The position numbers and the translations under genes were made by a program. The notes under the pieces are model-generated. The model ran no database searches. It was not told the origin of the DNA and saw only the letters and a program-made list of their open reading frames with translations. Below are positions 1 through 5,395 of a stretch of DNA of 5,395 bases, piece after piece (position 1 is the first letter of the stretch; each line of letters starts with the position of its first letter). Location: NCBI GenBank assembly GCA_016199255.1, contig JACQHA010000096.1, positions 1 through 5,395 on the forward strand. Direction: 5' to 3'. This stretch comes from Deinococcus sp. GTDB taxonomy: Bacteria; Deinococcota; Deinococci; JACQHA01.

Positions 1-530
1 ACTGCGATCACGCCGCGTTGCGCCCACTGCTGGATAGACTTAGGGTCTGGCTGGTAGAAGATATCGGTGGAGGCAATCAGCCCCACATGCGGCTTGAGGC
101 CCATGGCTTCCGCCGCCTCTACGGCGCTGCGCGTGACGCGCCAGCTAGCCGCCGGGGCATAAGGTTCGTTCCCCACATAGTGCAGCGCCGTGGCGTCTAA
201 GGGGCAGCTGGCAGTGGCAATCACCAGGTCGGTGGTGCGCATCTGCTTGCCTAGCCCACCGCAAGTCCCGATGCGCAGGAAGATCTGGGCCCCTAGGGTC
301 ATCAGCTCTTCGATGATGATGGCCGCCGAGGGGCAGCCCATGCCGGTGGCTTGGACGCTCACCGGCACCCCCCGGTAGCTGCCGGTGTAGCCCAAAAGCC
401 CCCGGTGGGCATTCACTTGGCGGGCATGTTGCAGCTGGTGGGACACGTATTCTGCCCGGTTGGGATCGCCGGGCAGCAGCACCACCGGGGCAAAATCACC
501 CTGGCTGGCCCTAATGTGAATCGGACTCAT
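1..530 (-). CDS. Purine nucleoside phosphorylase, hexameric (PNP/UDP, DeoD-like) family, 3' end outside window
   Basis: This enzyme should reversibly phosphorolyse purine nucleosides to free base plus ribose-1-phosphate in cytoplasmic nucleoside salvage. The first 176 codons are visible; the family is usually about 235-240 residues, so roughly 60 C-terminal residues, including the expected EMEA-type ribose-binding motif, lie beyond the left edge. It begins MSPIHIRA, with His5 matching the His that reaches into the neighbouring subunit. It then shows GDFAPVVLLPGDPNRAEY (Gly21 and Arg25, phosphate binding), NAHRGLLGYTG (Arg43), GMGCPSAAI (about 63-71), FLRIGTCGG (Arg86, Thr89, phosphate) and ASTDIFY (153-159). 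The N-terminus is DeoD-like, while the middle (TASCPLDATALHY) is closer to uridine phosphorylase; from memory the Thermus thermophilus PNP has the same mixture. The ATG at 530-528 follows AGGAGG at a 4-nt gap, which supports this start. It is divergent from the AMIN gene. Family is near certain; base specificity (6-oxo, 6-amino purine or uridine) cannot be fixed. Confidence 0.92.
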   Translation of the reverse strand, partial: MSPIHIRASQGDFAPVVLLPGDPNRAEYVSHQLQHARQVNAHRGLLGYTGSYRGVPVSVQATGMGCPSAAIIIEELMTLGAQIFLRIGTCGGLGKQMRTTDLVIATASCPLDATALHYVGNEPYAPAASWRVTRSAVEAAEAMGLKPHVGLIASTDIFYQPDPKSIQQWAQRGVIA

Positions 531-651
531 GCTGCCTCCTGCCTCGCTGGGGGCTATGGTAGCACAGCGCTCCCGCTCTGGAACTTAGTGAACCGGTACG
601 AGGGAAATCGCTGTCAGCCAGTGATCAGGTTACCGGCACTAGGCTGGCGGC
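531..651. promoter_or_regulatory. Divergent intergenic region, presumed to hold back-to-back promoters
   Basis: These 121 bp separate the start codons of two divergent genes, so promoters for both should lie here. I find no convincing -35/-10 pair on either strand. The best -10-like word for the phosphorylase is TACCAT on the minus strand (559-554), but it has no good -35 partner. A 6-bp inverted repeat, CCGGTA (593-598) and TACCGG (631-636), flanks 32 bp, and a TGATCA palindrome lies at 622-627. Either could be an operator, but such short repeats are expected by chance in GC-rich DNA. The plus-strand gene at 652 has only a weak Shine-Dalgarno-like stretch (GGCTGGCGG) just before its ATG. Confidence 0.4.
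535..540 (-). promoter_or_regulatory. Shine-Dalgarno of the nucleoside phosphorylase gene
   Basis: On the minus strand AGGAGG sits 4 nt upstream of the ATG at 530-528. This is a full-strength Shine-Dalgarno with rather tight spacing. It fixes the start, which also agrees with the conserved N-terminal His of the family. Confidence 0.7.
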
Positions 652-1752
652 ATGTTGCGGATTCTTGCCCTTATAGGCGCTTTCGTTTCCCTGGCGCTGG
701 CCCAGGCGCCAGGGACGCTAGAGAACATCAGAGTGGGCCAGGGGGAAGGGGGCATCCGGGCGGTGCTGGACCTGTCTGGCCCGGCAGAATACCAGGTGTT
801 TGCCCTGGAGAACCCACCGCGCCTGGTGGTGGACGTGCTCCAGGCCAGCCAGGGAGCAGTAGCCGACCGGGTGGTGAATCGTGGCTTCTTGCAAGGGTAC
901 CGCATTGGCCGGCAGCCGGGCGCCACCAGGGTGGTGTTTGACCTGGATGCCCCCGCCCGCTTCACGGCATTTACTTTGACTGGCCCTGATCGCATTGTGC
1001 TGGACCTGACCTTTGCTCGCGCCCTGGCGGCGCAGTTACCACCCATTCCAGAAAGGCTGGCGCCGGGGCTCACTTTCCAGCGCGCCTTCCACCAGACCCA
1101 GGCCGGGGAGACAGTAGTAAACCTGCTGCGGGCTGATCTCAACCTGATCCGCCCCCAGGTGCGCTTTGCCCACCCGCCTCAGCCTCCCACCCAATTGGCC
1201 GGGGGAGCGCTGGCTGCCATAAACGCCAACTACTTTGACCCAGCCACCGGCATGGCCCTTGGCCTGGTGATTACCGCTGGCCAGGTGCTCTCTTTGCCCT
1301 TGGGCCGGGCGGCGCTGGGGTTTACTGCCGACCGCCGGCCCCTATTCGGCCTGCCCCAGCTCCAAGCGCCGGCGCCGCTGGCAGTCGCCCAGGGCCAGTG
1401 GTCTGACCCCCACTGGGCCCAGGTGGTAGAAGCTATTGAAGCTGGTCCCCAGCTGCTGTCCGGCGCTTCTGTGGTGCTGGGGCGCACTGGCGAAGTGTTC
1501 CAGGGTGACGTTATCGACACCAGGATCGACCGCAGCGTGGTGGGCCTGGATAGCCACCAGCGGCTGGTGTTGTTCACCGCCGCCGCCACCACTTTGCCCG
1601 AGGCAGCCGCCATTGCCCAGGACTTGGGACTGGTGGAAGCGCTGCAAACCGACAGCGGCGGCTCCAGCACCCTGATTGTGGGCGGGGTGCGCTCTGACTC
1701 TCTGGCCCCAGAACGGCCGGTGCCGGTGGTGCTCACCCTCTGGCCTCGCTGA
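652..1752 (+). CDS. Secreted AMIN-domain phosphodiester glycosidase (NAGPA/DUF2233-like) family protein
   Basis: This is a 366-residue exported protein. Residues 1-17 form a Sec signal peptide (Arg3, hydrophobic core, cleavage at ALA|QA). Residues about 23-119 look like an AMIN domain: IRAVLDLSGPAEYQVF, NPPRLVVDV, then a second half with RVVFDLDAPARFTAF and DRIVLDL. AMIN domains in amidases and secretins target proteins to peptidoglycan or envelope complexes. Residues about 139-364 match the phosphodiester glycosidase fold named after the human mannose-6-phosphate uncovering enzyme: AAINANYFD (188-196), GPQLL (265-269), RIDRSVVGLD (291-300) and TDSGGSST (333-340). The last replaces the usual LDGGGSS, so Asp334 is kept but one Gly is Ser. 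It probably acts outside the cytoplasmic membrane on a glycan phosphodiester or exopolysaccharide; the substrate is unknown. It is followed after 107 bp by a second exported protein on the same strand. Fold assignment is strong; catalytic activity is not proven. Confidence 0.88.
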   Translation: MLRILALIGAFVSLALAQAPGTLENIRVGQGEGGIRAVLDLSGPAEYQVFALENPPRLVVDVLQASQGAVADRVVNRGFLQGYRIGRQPGATRVVFDLDAPARFTAFTLTGPDRIVLDLTFARALAAQLPPIPERLAPGLTFQRAFHQTQAGETVVNLLRADLNLIRPQVRFAHPPQPPTQLAGGALAAINANYFDPATGMALGLVITAGQVLSLPLGRAALGFTADRRPLFGLPQLQAPAPLAVAQGQWSDPHWAQVVEAIEAGPQLLSGASVVLGRTGEVFQGDVIDTRIDRSVVGLDSHQRLVLFTAAATTLPEAAAIAQDLGLVEALQTDSGGSSTLIVGGVRSDSLAPERPVPVVLTLWPR

Positions 1753-1755
1753 AAG

Positions 1756-1773
1756 CGGCCTGACTCCTGGCCG
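1756..1773 (+). other. Small hairpin just after the AMIN/glycosidase gene
   Basis: CGGCC and GGCCG form a perfect 5-bp stem around an 8-nt loop, starting 4 nt after the TGA. No T-tract follows, so it is at best a weak or factor-assisted terminator or an mRNA 3'-end stabiliser. It may also be chance in GC-rich sequence. Confidence 0.25.
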
Positions 1774-1798
1774 TATGCCTAGGTAGGGAACGGCGGCG

Positions 1799-1832
1799 GC
1801 AGTGCCCCAGTATTACCAATCCTGGGGGCTGC
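1799..1832 (+). promoter_or_regulatory. Imperfect leader hairpin upstream of the Ig-domain gene
   Basis: GCAG (1799-1802) and CCCCAG (1805-1810) can pair with CTGGGG (1822-1827) and CTGC (1829-1832). This gives 10 pairs interrupted by a small TG/G internal loop and closed by an 11-nt AT-rich loop (1811-1821). It ends 8 nt before the AAAGGAG ribosome site of the next gene. No T-run follows, so an intrinsic terminator is unlikely; a leader structure affecting mRNA stability or translation, or an imperfect operator, are alternatives. Function is inferred only. Confidence 0.35.
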
Positions 1833-1840
1833 TGTCTGCT

Positions 1841-1847
1841 AAAGGAG
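1841..1847 (+). promoter_or_regulatory. Shine-Dalgarno of the Ig-domain protein gene
   Basis: AAAGGAG lies 12 nt before the ATG at 1860, a slightly long spacing. This ATG opens directly into a good signal peptide, so it is the likely start despite the spacing; the GTG at 1849 is out of frame. Confidence 0.6.
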
Positions 1848-1859
1848 TCGTGCAACAAG

Positions 1860-4145
1860 ATGAAACCGCAGGTGCCAGCACGGTGGCTATGGGCGGTGCT
1901 GCTCTTGGCCCTGGCCAGCACAGCCCTGGCGCAGCAGCGCCCCAGCGGCCTGGCGCCTGGCCGCACTTCGGTGCGCTCCCGCGAGGTAGTCATTGCCCCC
2001 CGCGGGCGGACCAGCCTGGACGCCGGGACCCAGGCAACTCAGCCCAGCCGCACTGGCTCGCTGCAGTCCACCAGCGTGGCCTCCACTGGTGTGGGGCGCG
2101 ATCTAGGGGAGGGGGAAATGATCCAGCTGGCCCGCAACGGCTTTACGCTGGTGGCCAGCAAGCTGGTGCTCACCGGCTCCAGCAGCCAGGAAGCGACCCT
2201 TACCGCGTTTTTGAGCGATGAGCGGGGCAATGTGCTGCGCGATGAAGTGGTACACTTTACGCTGGTGGAGGGCACAGGCAGCCTGTCGGCGCCCCGCTCC
2301 AGCCGGAGCGAGGACCTGGTGGAGTTCGATGAAGTTGAAACCCAGGCGGTGACCGGCTTTCCGCTAGGCGACGGCCAGTATGTGGCGCGCTACCGCAGCG
2401 GCTCGGTGGCGGGGCCAGTGCGTATCCGCGCCACCTGGATTAGCTCCAATGAATCCCCCTTGCCCACTGCCGAAGTGGAGCTGGGCCTGGCCGACGTGGC
2501 CAGCCTGGAAGTGCGAGTAGCCAATCCTACATTGCGGGCTAACGGGGAGGACCGCACCACCATCATTGCCTACTTGCTGGACGAGCGGGGACGCCCGGTG
2601 GATTCCCGCCGGGTAAGCTTCAACGTAGTCGCTGGCACTGGCGAGATGGCAGGCCGGATCGAGGCCATTGGCGGCCGCTACGCCGCGGAATATGTGGCTG
2701 GCACCACCCCTGGCCGGGACCGCATCCGGGTTGCGGTGACCGACGCTACCACGTTTTTGTCCACTGAAGTAGAGGTGGCACTCTTCGAGACCAACGGCCT
2801 GGAAGCCATCGCCTTCCCCAACGTAGTGCAGCGCGCCGGCAGCTCGGGGCGGCTGTTCCAGGAAAACATCGCCACGGTGCTGGTCACAGTGCGCGATGGC
2901 CGGGGCGTGCTCACAAGTGGCCTGGAGCGGGATCTTGTGGCCGAAGTGGTGGCTGGCCCGGGGTTTGTGAGCGACGTCCGGGAGATTGTGCTGGCCAGTG
3001 GCCGGGGGTCTGGGGTGTACCAGGTTACCTTTGCTGCCAGCCAGGCCACCGGACTCTCTACCTTGCGGTTCACCGATCTATCGTCGCCCAACCGGCCCTT
3101 TGTGCAGGTGGACCTTGAGAGCGTGCAGGTGGTGGGCAGCTCCGGAGGAATAGCTACCGATGTCGTGGCCCAGTACCTGGGGCGCACGCCCTTGAACGCC
3201 GATGGGCGCAGTGAAGGGCTGGTGGTGGCATTCGCTGCCAATCTCAATGGCCTGGCGGTGTCCGGTGCCGAAGTGCGCTTTACCGTCACCAGTGGCCGGG
3301 GCCAGGTGGAGGTCGGGCCAGCCCTGGAGCTACCGGCGTTTGACACTGACCTGGACACTGGGATCTACGTAGCCACTTTCCGCGCCGGTGCTGCTGCCCA
3401 GGTATCTGATGTGACAGTGCGCGCTACTTTGTCCAACCGGGGCGGCAGCACAGTGATTGACCAGATGCAGGTGCCGCTCTCACCCAATTTGGGGCCGGAG
3501 GTGGTGGTGTTCCCGCCGGTGCTGCCGGCAGATGGCACTTCCCTCGCCACCATTGACATCTTCGACTTTGATGCGGACACCGACGCGGAAGACGAGTTCG
3601 TTGACAGCCGCTATGCGGTGGACATTGTGGCCGGCTCGGGCCGGCTGATCCTGGACCCGGTAAACGACGGCCGCGAGTTTGACCTGATTGCCGATGACCA
3701 CGTGCACACCGCCGTGTACCAGGCAGGCAGCGCCAACCAGGAGGTGCGCCTTTTGGTGACTGACACGCTGACCTCTGGCCTGCCAATAGTGGAAGGCGAT
3801 CTGGCGCTAGGCTCCGCCACCTTGTTGCGCTCTGTGGTGTTCCCGCCCAACCTGGACCCAGGGGAGCGGGCAGCAGTGATCGTCATAGCCACCACTGAGT
3901 TCGGCGAGCCGGCCCTGGACCACGAGATTCTGCTGACGGTGATCAGTGGCTCCGGCCAGGTAACCCAGAGCGCCATTGACGACGGCGGCGTCATTGCTGG
4001 CCTTGAAGACGCCTTTGCCCAGGACGGGGTCTACGTCGGGGTGTTCCAGGCCAGCACCACTGCCCGGGGCACAGTGCGGCTGCGGGTCGTGGACCTCACT
4101 GACCCCACCCAGCCCACAGTGGAGCTGGCTGTGCCAGTGCAGTAA
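1860..4145 (+). CDS. Exported protein of six tandem Ig-like (Big/invasin-like) domains
   Basis: This 761-residue protein starts with a Sec signal peptide (MKPQVPARW, hydrophobic core, ALA|QQ, cleavage after residue 24). Residues 25-93 are a Ser/Thr/Arg/Gly-rich, probably disordered segment. The rest is six domains of about 98-116 residues, roughly 95-210, 213-310, 313-425, 430-543, 545-655 and 656-761. Each has a beta-strand ending in a Gly-x-Gly turn (VEGTG, VAGTG, VAGPG, TSGRG, VAGSG, ISGSG) and, 25-35 residues later (about 10 in the second domain), an aromatic strand such as GQYVARY, GRYAAEY, GVYQVTF, GIYVATF or GVYVGVF. This is the pattern of bacterial Ig-like/invasin domains. I see no enzyme motif, transmembrane helix, LPXTG, SLH, lipobox Cys or C-terminal anchor; the chain stops at the last strand. 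It is probably a secreted or surface structural or adhesive protein, perhaps working with the AMIN protein upstream. I recognise no named family for the whole chain, and its partner is unknown. Confidence 0.85.
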   Translation: MKPQVPARWLWAVLLLALASTALAQQRPSGLAPGRTSVRSREVVIAPRGRTSLDAGTQATQPSRTGSLQSTSVASTGVGRDLGEGEMIQLARNGFTLVASKLVLTGSSSQEATLTAFLSDERGNVLRDEVVHFTLVEGTGSLSAPRSSRSEDLVEFDEVETQAVTGFPLGDGQYVARYRSGSVAGPVRIRATWISSNESPLPTAEVELGLADVASLEVRVANPTLRANGEDRTTIIAYLLDERGRPVDSRRVSFNVVAGTGEMAGRIEAIGGRYAAEYVAGTTPGRDRIRVAVTDATTFLSTEVEVALFETNGLEAIAFPNVVQRAGSSGRLFQENIATVLVTVRDGRGVLTSGLERDLVAEVVAGPGFVSDVREIVLASGRGSGVYQVTFAASQATGLSTLRFTDLSSPNRPFVQVDLESVQVVGSSGGIATDVVAQYLGRTPLNADGRSEGLVVAFAANLNGLAVSGAEVRFTVTSGRGQVEVGPALELPAFDTDLDTGIYVATFRAGAAAQVSDVTVRATLSNRGGSTVIDQMQVPLSPNLGPEVVVFPPVLPADGTSLATIDIFDFDADTDAEDEFVDSRYAVDIVAGSGRLILDPVNDGREFDLIADDHVHTAVYQAGSANQEVRLLVTDTLTSGLPIVEGDLALGSATLLRSVVFPPNLDPGERAAVIVIATTEFGEPALDHEILLTVISGSGQVTQSAIDDGGVIAGLEDAFAQDGVYVGVFQASTTARGTVRLRVVDLTDPTQPTVELAVPVQ
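2142..4142 (+). repeat. Six diverged Ig-like domain repeats within the exported protein
   Basis: Approximate units are 2142-2489, 2496-2789, 2796-3134, 3147-3488, 3492-3824 and 3825-4142. They are recognisable in protein by the Gly-x-Gly turns at residues 138-140, 259-261, 366-368, 479-481, 592-594 and 697-699, which are spaced 121, 107, 113, 113 and 105 residues apart. DNA identity is low, so the duplications are old. The clearest residual DNA match is the 14-base word GTGGTGTTCCCGCC at 3504-3517 and 3834-3847, exactly 330 bp (110 codons, in frame) apart, at the starts of domains five and six. Boundaries are by eye. Confidence 0.7.
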
Positions 4146-4220
4146 AGAAGTAGCCCGGGGGCGGGTGCTTTACGACTCCCGGTCCAAGCCACATGAATAG
4201 AAAGTTCTCTCTGGCTGAAC
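4146..4220. other. Convergent intergenic gap with two weak inverted repeats
   Basis: These 75 bp lie between the stop codons of two convergent genes, where transcription termination in both directions is expected. GTAAAG (4142-4147, overlapping the TAA stop) can pair with CTTTAC (4168-4173), enclosing a CCCG/CGGG inner stem (4154-4157 with 4162-4165). AGCCA (4187-4191) can pair with TGGCT (4212-4216) across a 20-nt loop. Neither is followed by a clear T-tract, so no canonical intrinsic terminator is visible; termination may be Rho-dependent or use these hairpins. I see no gene here. Confidence 0.35.
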
Positions 4221-5395
4221 CTAGAAGATGGCCACGATCTCCTGCTGGATAGGGGTAAACACCTTGGGGCCGTCGCTATCGAGAAACACATCGATCTCGC
4301 TGCGGATGCCAAAGTCCGGGAGGTAGATGCCTGGCTCAATAGAGAAGCCCAGGCCCTTGACGAGTTCCCGCTCGTCGTGGGTCTCCAGGTCATCTAAGTT
4401 GGCGCCATCGCCGTGTACGGCGTGGGCGCCGATACTGTGGCCGGTGCGGTGGATGAAGTACGGGCCGTAGCCAGCGGCGGCGATGTAGTCTCGTACCTTC
4501 CGATCCACCTCAAAGCCCTTCAGGGTGCGGCCAGCCCGGTGCTCCTGGGCCAGGTAGTTCAGCCCCAGGTCTCGGGCCCTGGCCACAATGTTGAACACCT
4601 CTCCATAGCGCTCTGGCGGCTGCTGGCCCACGTAGCCGGTCCAGGTGATGTCGGCGTACACCGCCAGGGGATCATTTTCCTTGGCCCAGAGGTCAATCAG
4701 CACCAGGTCATCTTTCTTGATAGGAGTGGGGGTGGTGGTGCTGGGGCTATAGTGCGGGTTGCCGGCGTGAGGGCCTACGGCCACAATCGGTGGATGATCG
4801 GTGATGAGCCCGGCATCGTGGAAGCGGGCCATGAGGAAGTCCTGCACCTCGGTCTCCAGGGGAGTGTGGCCTCTTTGCACTTCCTGGCCGATGAACTCAT
4901 AGGCGCCATCCTTGGCGGCGTTAATGGCCTGGGCGGCGCGCCGGTGGGACTCCACCTGGTCTGGGGTCCAGCGGCAGAGGAAGTATTGCACCAGGTCGGA
5001 AGAACTCACCACCTCGACGCCATAGGAGCGGACCAGCTCGATGGTACCCGCATCAACCCGGGAGAGGTAGGGGATGGTGCCCATGGGGCAGTATTCCATG
5101 GCTAAGCGCTTAGAGCCCATCAGCAGCTCAGTGAGGCGCTTCTGCAGAAGCTCCCAGCCAGCGTAGGTCACTTTCTTGCCGGGCAGCGCCGGGAAATTAT
5201 CGTGCTCAATGGCGTGGGCCAATAGCACCGGCTGGCCGCTGGCAGGGACAAAATAGAACCAGCGGCGGGTGAGCATGCGCTTGGCAGCTCCCAGGGCTAA
5301 AAGGGCGGTAGGGTTCTGGCCTCTAAAGTCGTAGAGCAGCCAGCCATCTAGGTGGTTGGTCTTGAGGTATTTCTGGATTTCCTTGATGTTCTGCA
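4221..5395 (-). CDS. M24-family metallopeptidase (Xaa-Pro dipeptidase/aminopeptidase P-like)
   Basis: This is a cytoplasmic dinuclear-metal peptidase of the pita-bread fold, probably removing an N-terminal residue before proline or cleaving Xaa-Pro dipeptides. The frame is open past the ATG at 5276 to the right edge, and those 40 extra codons encode conserved-looking N-terminal sequence (NIKEIQKYL, DGWLLYDFRGQNP). The last two bases read TG before CAG, so the start is probably an ATG/GTG cut by one base, giving 391 residues. Residues about 1-150 are the creatinase-like N-terminal domain; the catalytic domain follows. All five metal ligands are visible: Asp235 (VLIDLWAK), Asp249 (YADITWTG), His320 (RTGHSIG), Glu354 (SIEPGIY) and Glu367 (IRSEIDV). 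The spacing between the two Asp ligands is 14 residues, against 11 in classical members such as MetAP and aminopeptidase P. There is no signal peptide. It ends at a TAG facing the Ig-domain gene. M24 membership is near certain; exact substrate is not. Confidence 0.93.
   Translation of the reverse strand, partial: QNIKEIQKYLKTNHLDGWLLYDFRGQNPTALLALGAAKRMLTRRWFYFVPASGQPVLLAHAIEHDNFPALPGKKVTYAGWELLQKRLTELLMGSKRLAMEYCPMGTIPYLSRVDAGTIELVRSYGVEVVSSSDLVQYFLCRWTPDQVESHRRAAQAINAAKDGAYEFIGQEVQRGHTPLETEVQDFLMARFHDAGLITDHPPIVAVGPHAGNPHYSPSTTTPTPIKKDDLVLIDLWAKENDPLAVYADITWTGYVGQQPPERYGEVFNIVARARDLGLNYLAQEHRAGRTLKGFEVDRKVRDYIAAAGYGPYFIHRTGHSIGAHAVHGDGANLDDLETHDERELVKGLGFSIEPGIYLPDFGIRSEIDVFLDSDGPKVFTPIQQEIVAIF

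Noticed and set aside
351..941. Plus-strand 196-codon open frame spanning the divergent gap
   Set aside because: It crosses the antisense of the phosphorylase gene, the intergenic region and the wrong frame of the AMIN gene, and its product is low-complexity Gly/Pro/Arg sequence with no family resemblance.
639..1142. Minus-strand open frame over the AMIN region, and another at 1230-1736
   Set aside because: Both are antisense to the AMIN/glycosidase gene, which has a signal peptide and family motifs. Their composition is shadow-like.
1756..1773. Intrinsic terminator between the two exported-protein genes
   Set aside because: The stem is only 5 bp and no T-tract follows, so I list it only as a small hairpin and do not treat the genes as separately terminated.
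2678..3358. 226-codon minus-strand open frame inside the Ig-domain gene
   Set aside because: It lies wholly antisense to the well-supported repeat protein. Its Ser/Thr/Arg/Pro-rich composition is typical of a reverse reading of such a gene, and it has no motif.
4413..5105. 230-codon plus-strand open frame opposite the M24 peptidase gene
   Set aside because: It is antisense to a gene with all five metal ligands and conserved motifs. It has no Shine-Dalgarno or recognisable domain, and long antisense frames are expected in GC-rich coding DNA.
1..5395. CRISPR arrays, tRNA/rRNA genes, insertion sequences, phage or defence genes
   Set aside because: Reading both strands gave no regularly spaced repeats, tRNA-like cloverleaf, terminal inverted repeats with a transposase, or defence-type domain. 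The window looks like ordinary chromosome apart from the repeat protein.

Overview
The window is GC-rich and gene-dense, with four protein genes, two of them cut by the window edges, and only short gaps between them. The truncated nucleoside phosphorylase resembles, from memory, the Thermus thermophilus enzyme. Two neighbouring proteins carry Sec signal peptides, and one of these has an AMIN domain, typical of diderm envelopes. Together this suggests a bacterium of the Deinococcota (Thermus/Meiothermus/Truepera-like) or another diderm lineage. That assignment is inference from protein flavour only; no rRNA or marker gene is present.

Layout from left to right: (1) a minus-strand hexameric-type purine nucleoside phosphorylase, 5' part only (1-530); (2) a 121-bp divergent intergenic region; (3) a plus-strand secreted protein with an N-terminal AMIN domain fused to a phosphodiester glycosidase (NAGPA/DUF2233-like) domain (652-1752); (4) a 107-bp leader with an imperfect hairpin and a good Shine-Dalgarno; (5) a plus-strand 761-residue exported protein made of six tandem Ig-like (Big/invasin-like) domains with no visible anchor (1860-4145); (6) a 75-bp convergent gap with two weak inverted repeats; (7) a minus-strand M24-family metallopeptidase (Xaa-Pro dipeptidase/aminopeptidase P-like) running to the right edge, whose start codon appears to be cut by a single base.

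The two central genes form a same-strand pair of exported proteins and may act together at the cell envelope. The AMIN domain could place the glycosidase-like enzyme at peptidoglycan or an envelope complex, and the Ig-domain protein is probably structural or adhesive. The two flanking genes are cytoplasmic housekeeping enzymes (nucleoside salvage and peptide turnover) with no evident functional link. I see no mobile element, CRISPR array, RNA gene or defence system. The most unusual object is the six-domain Ig protein, with acidic loops recurring at the same point of four domains.
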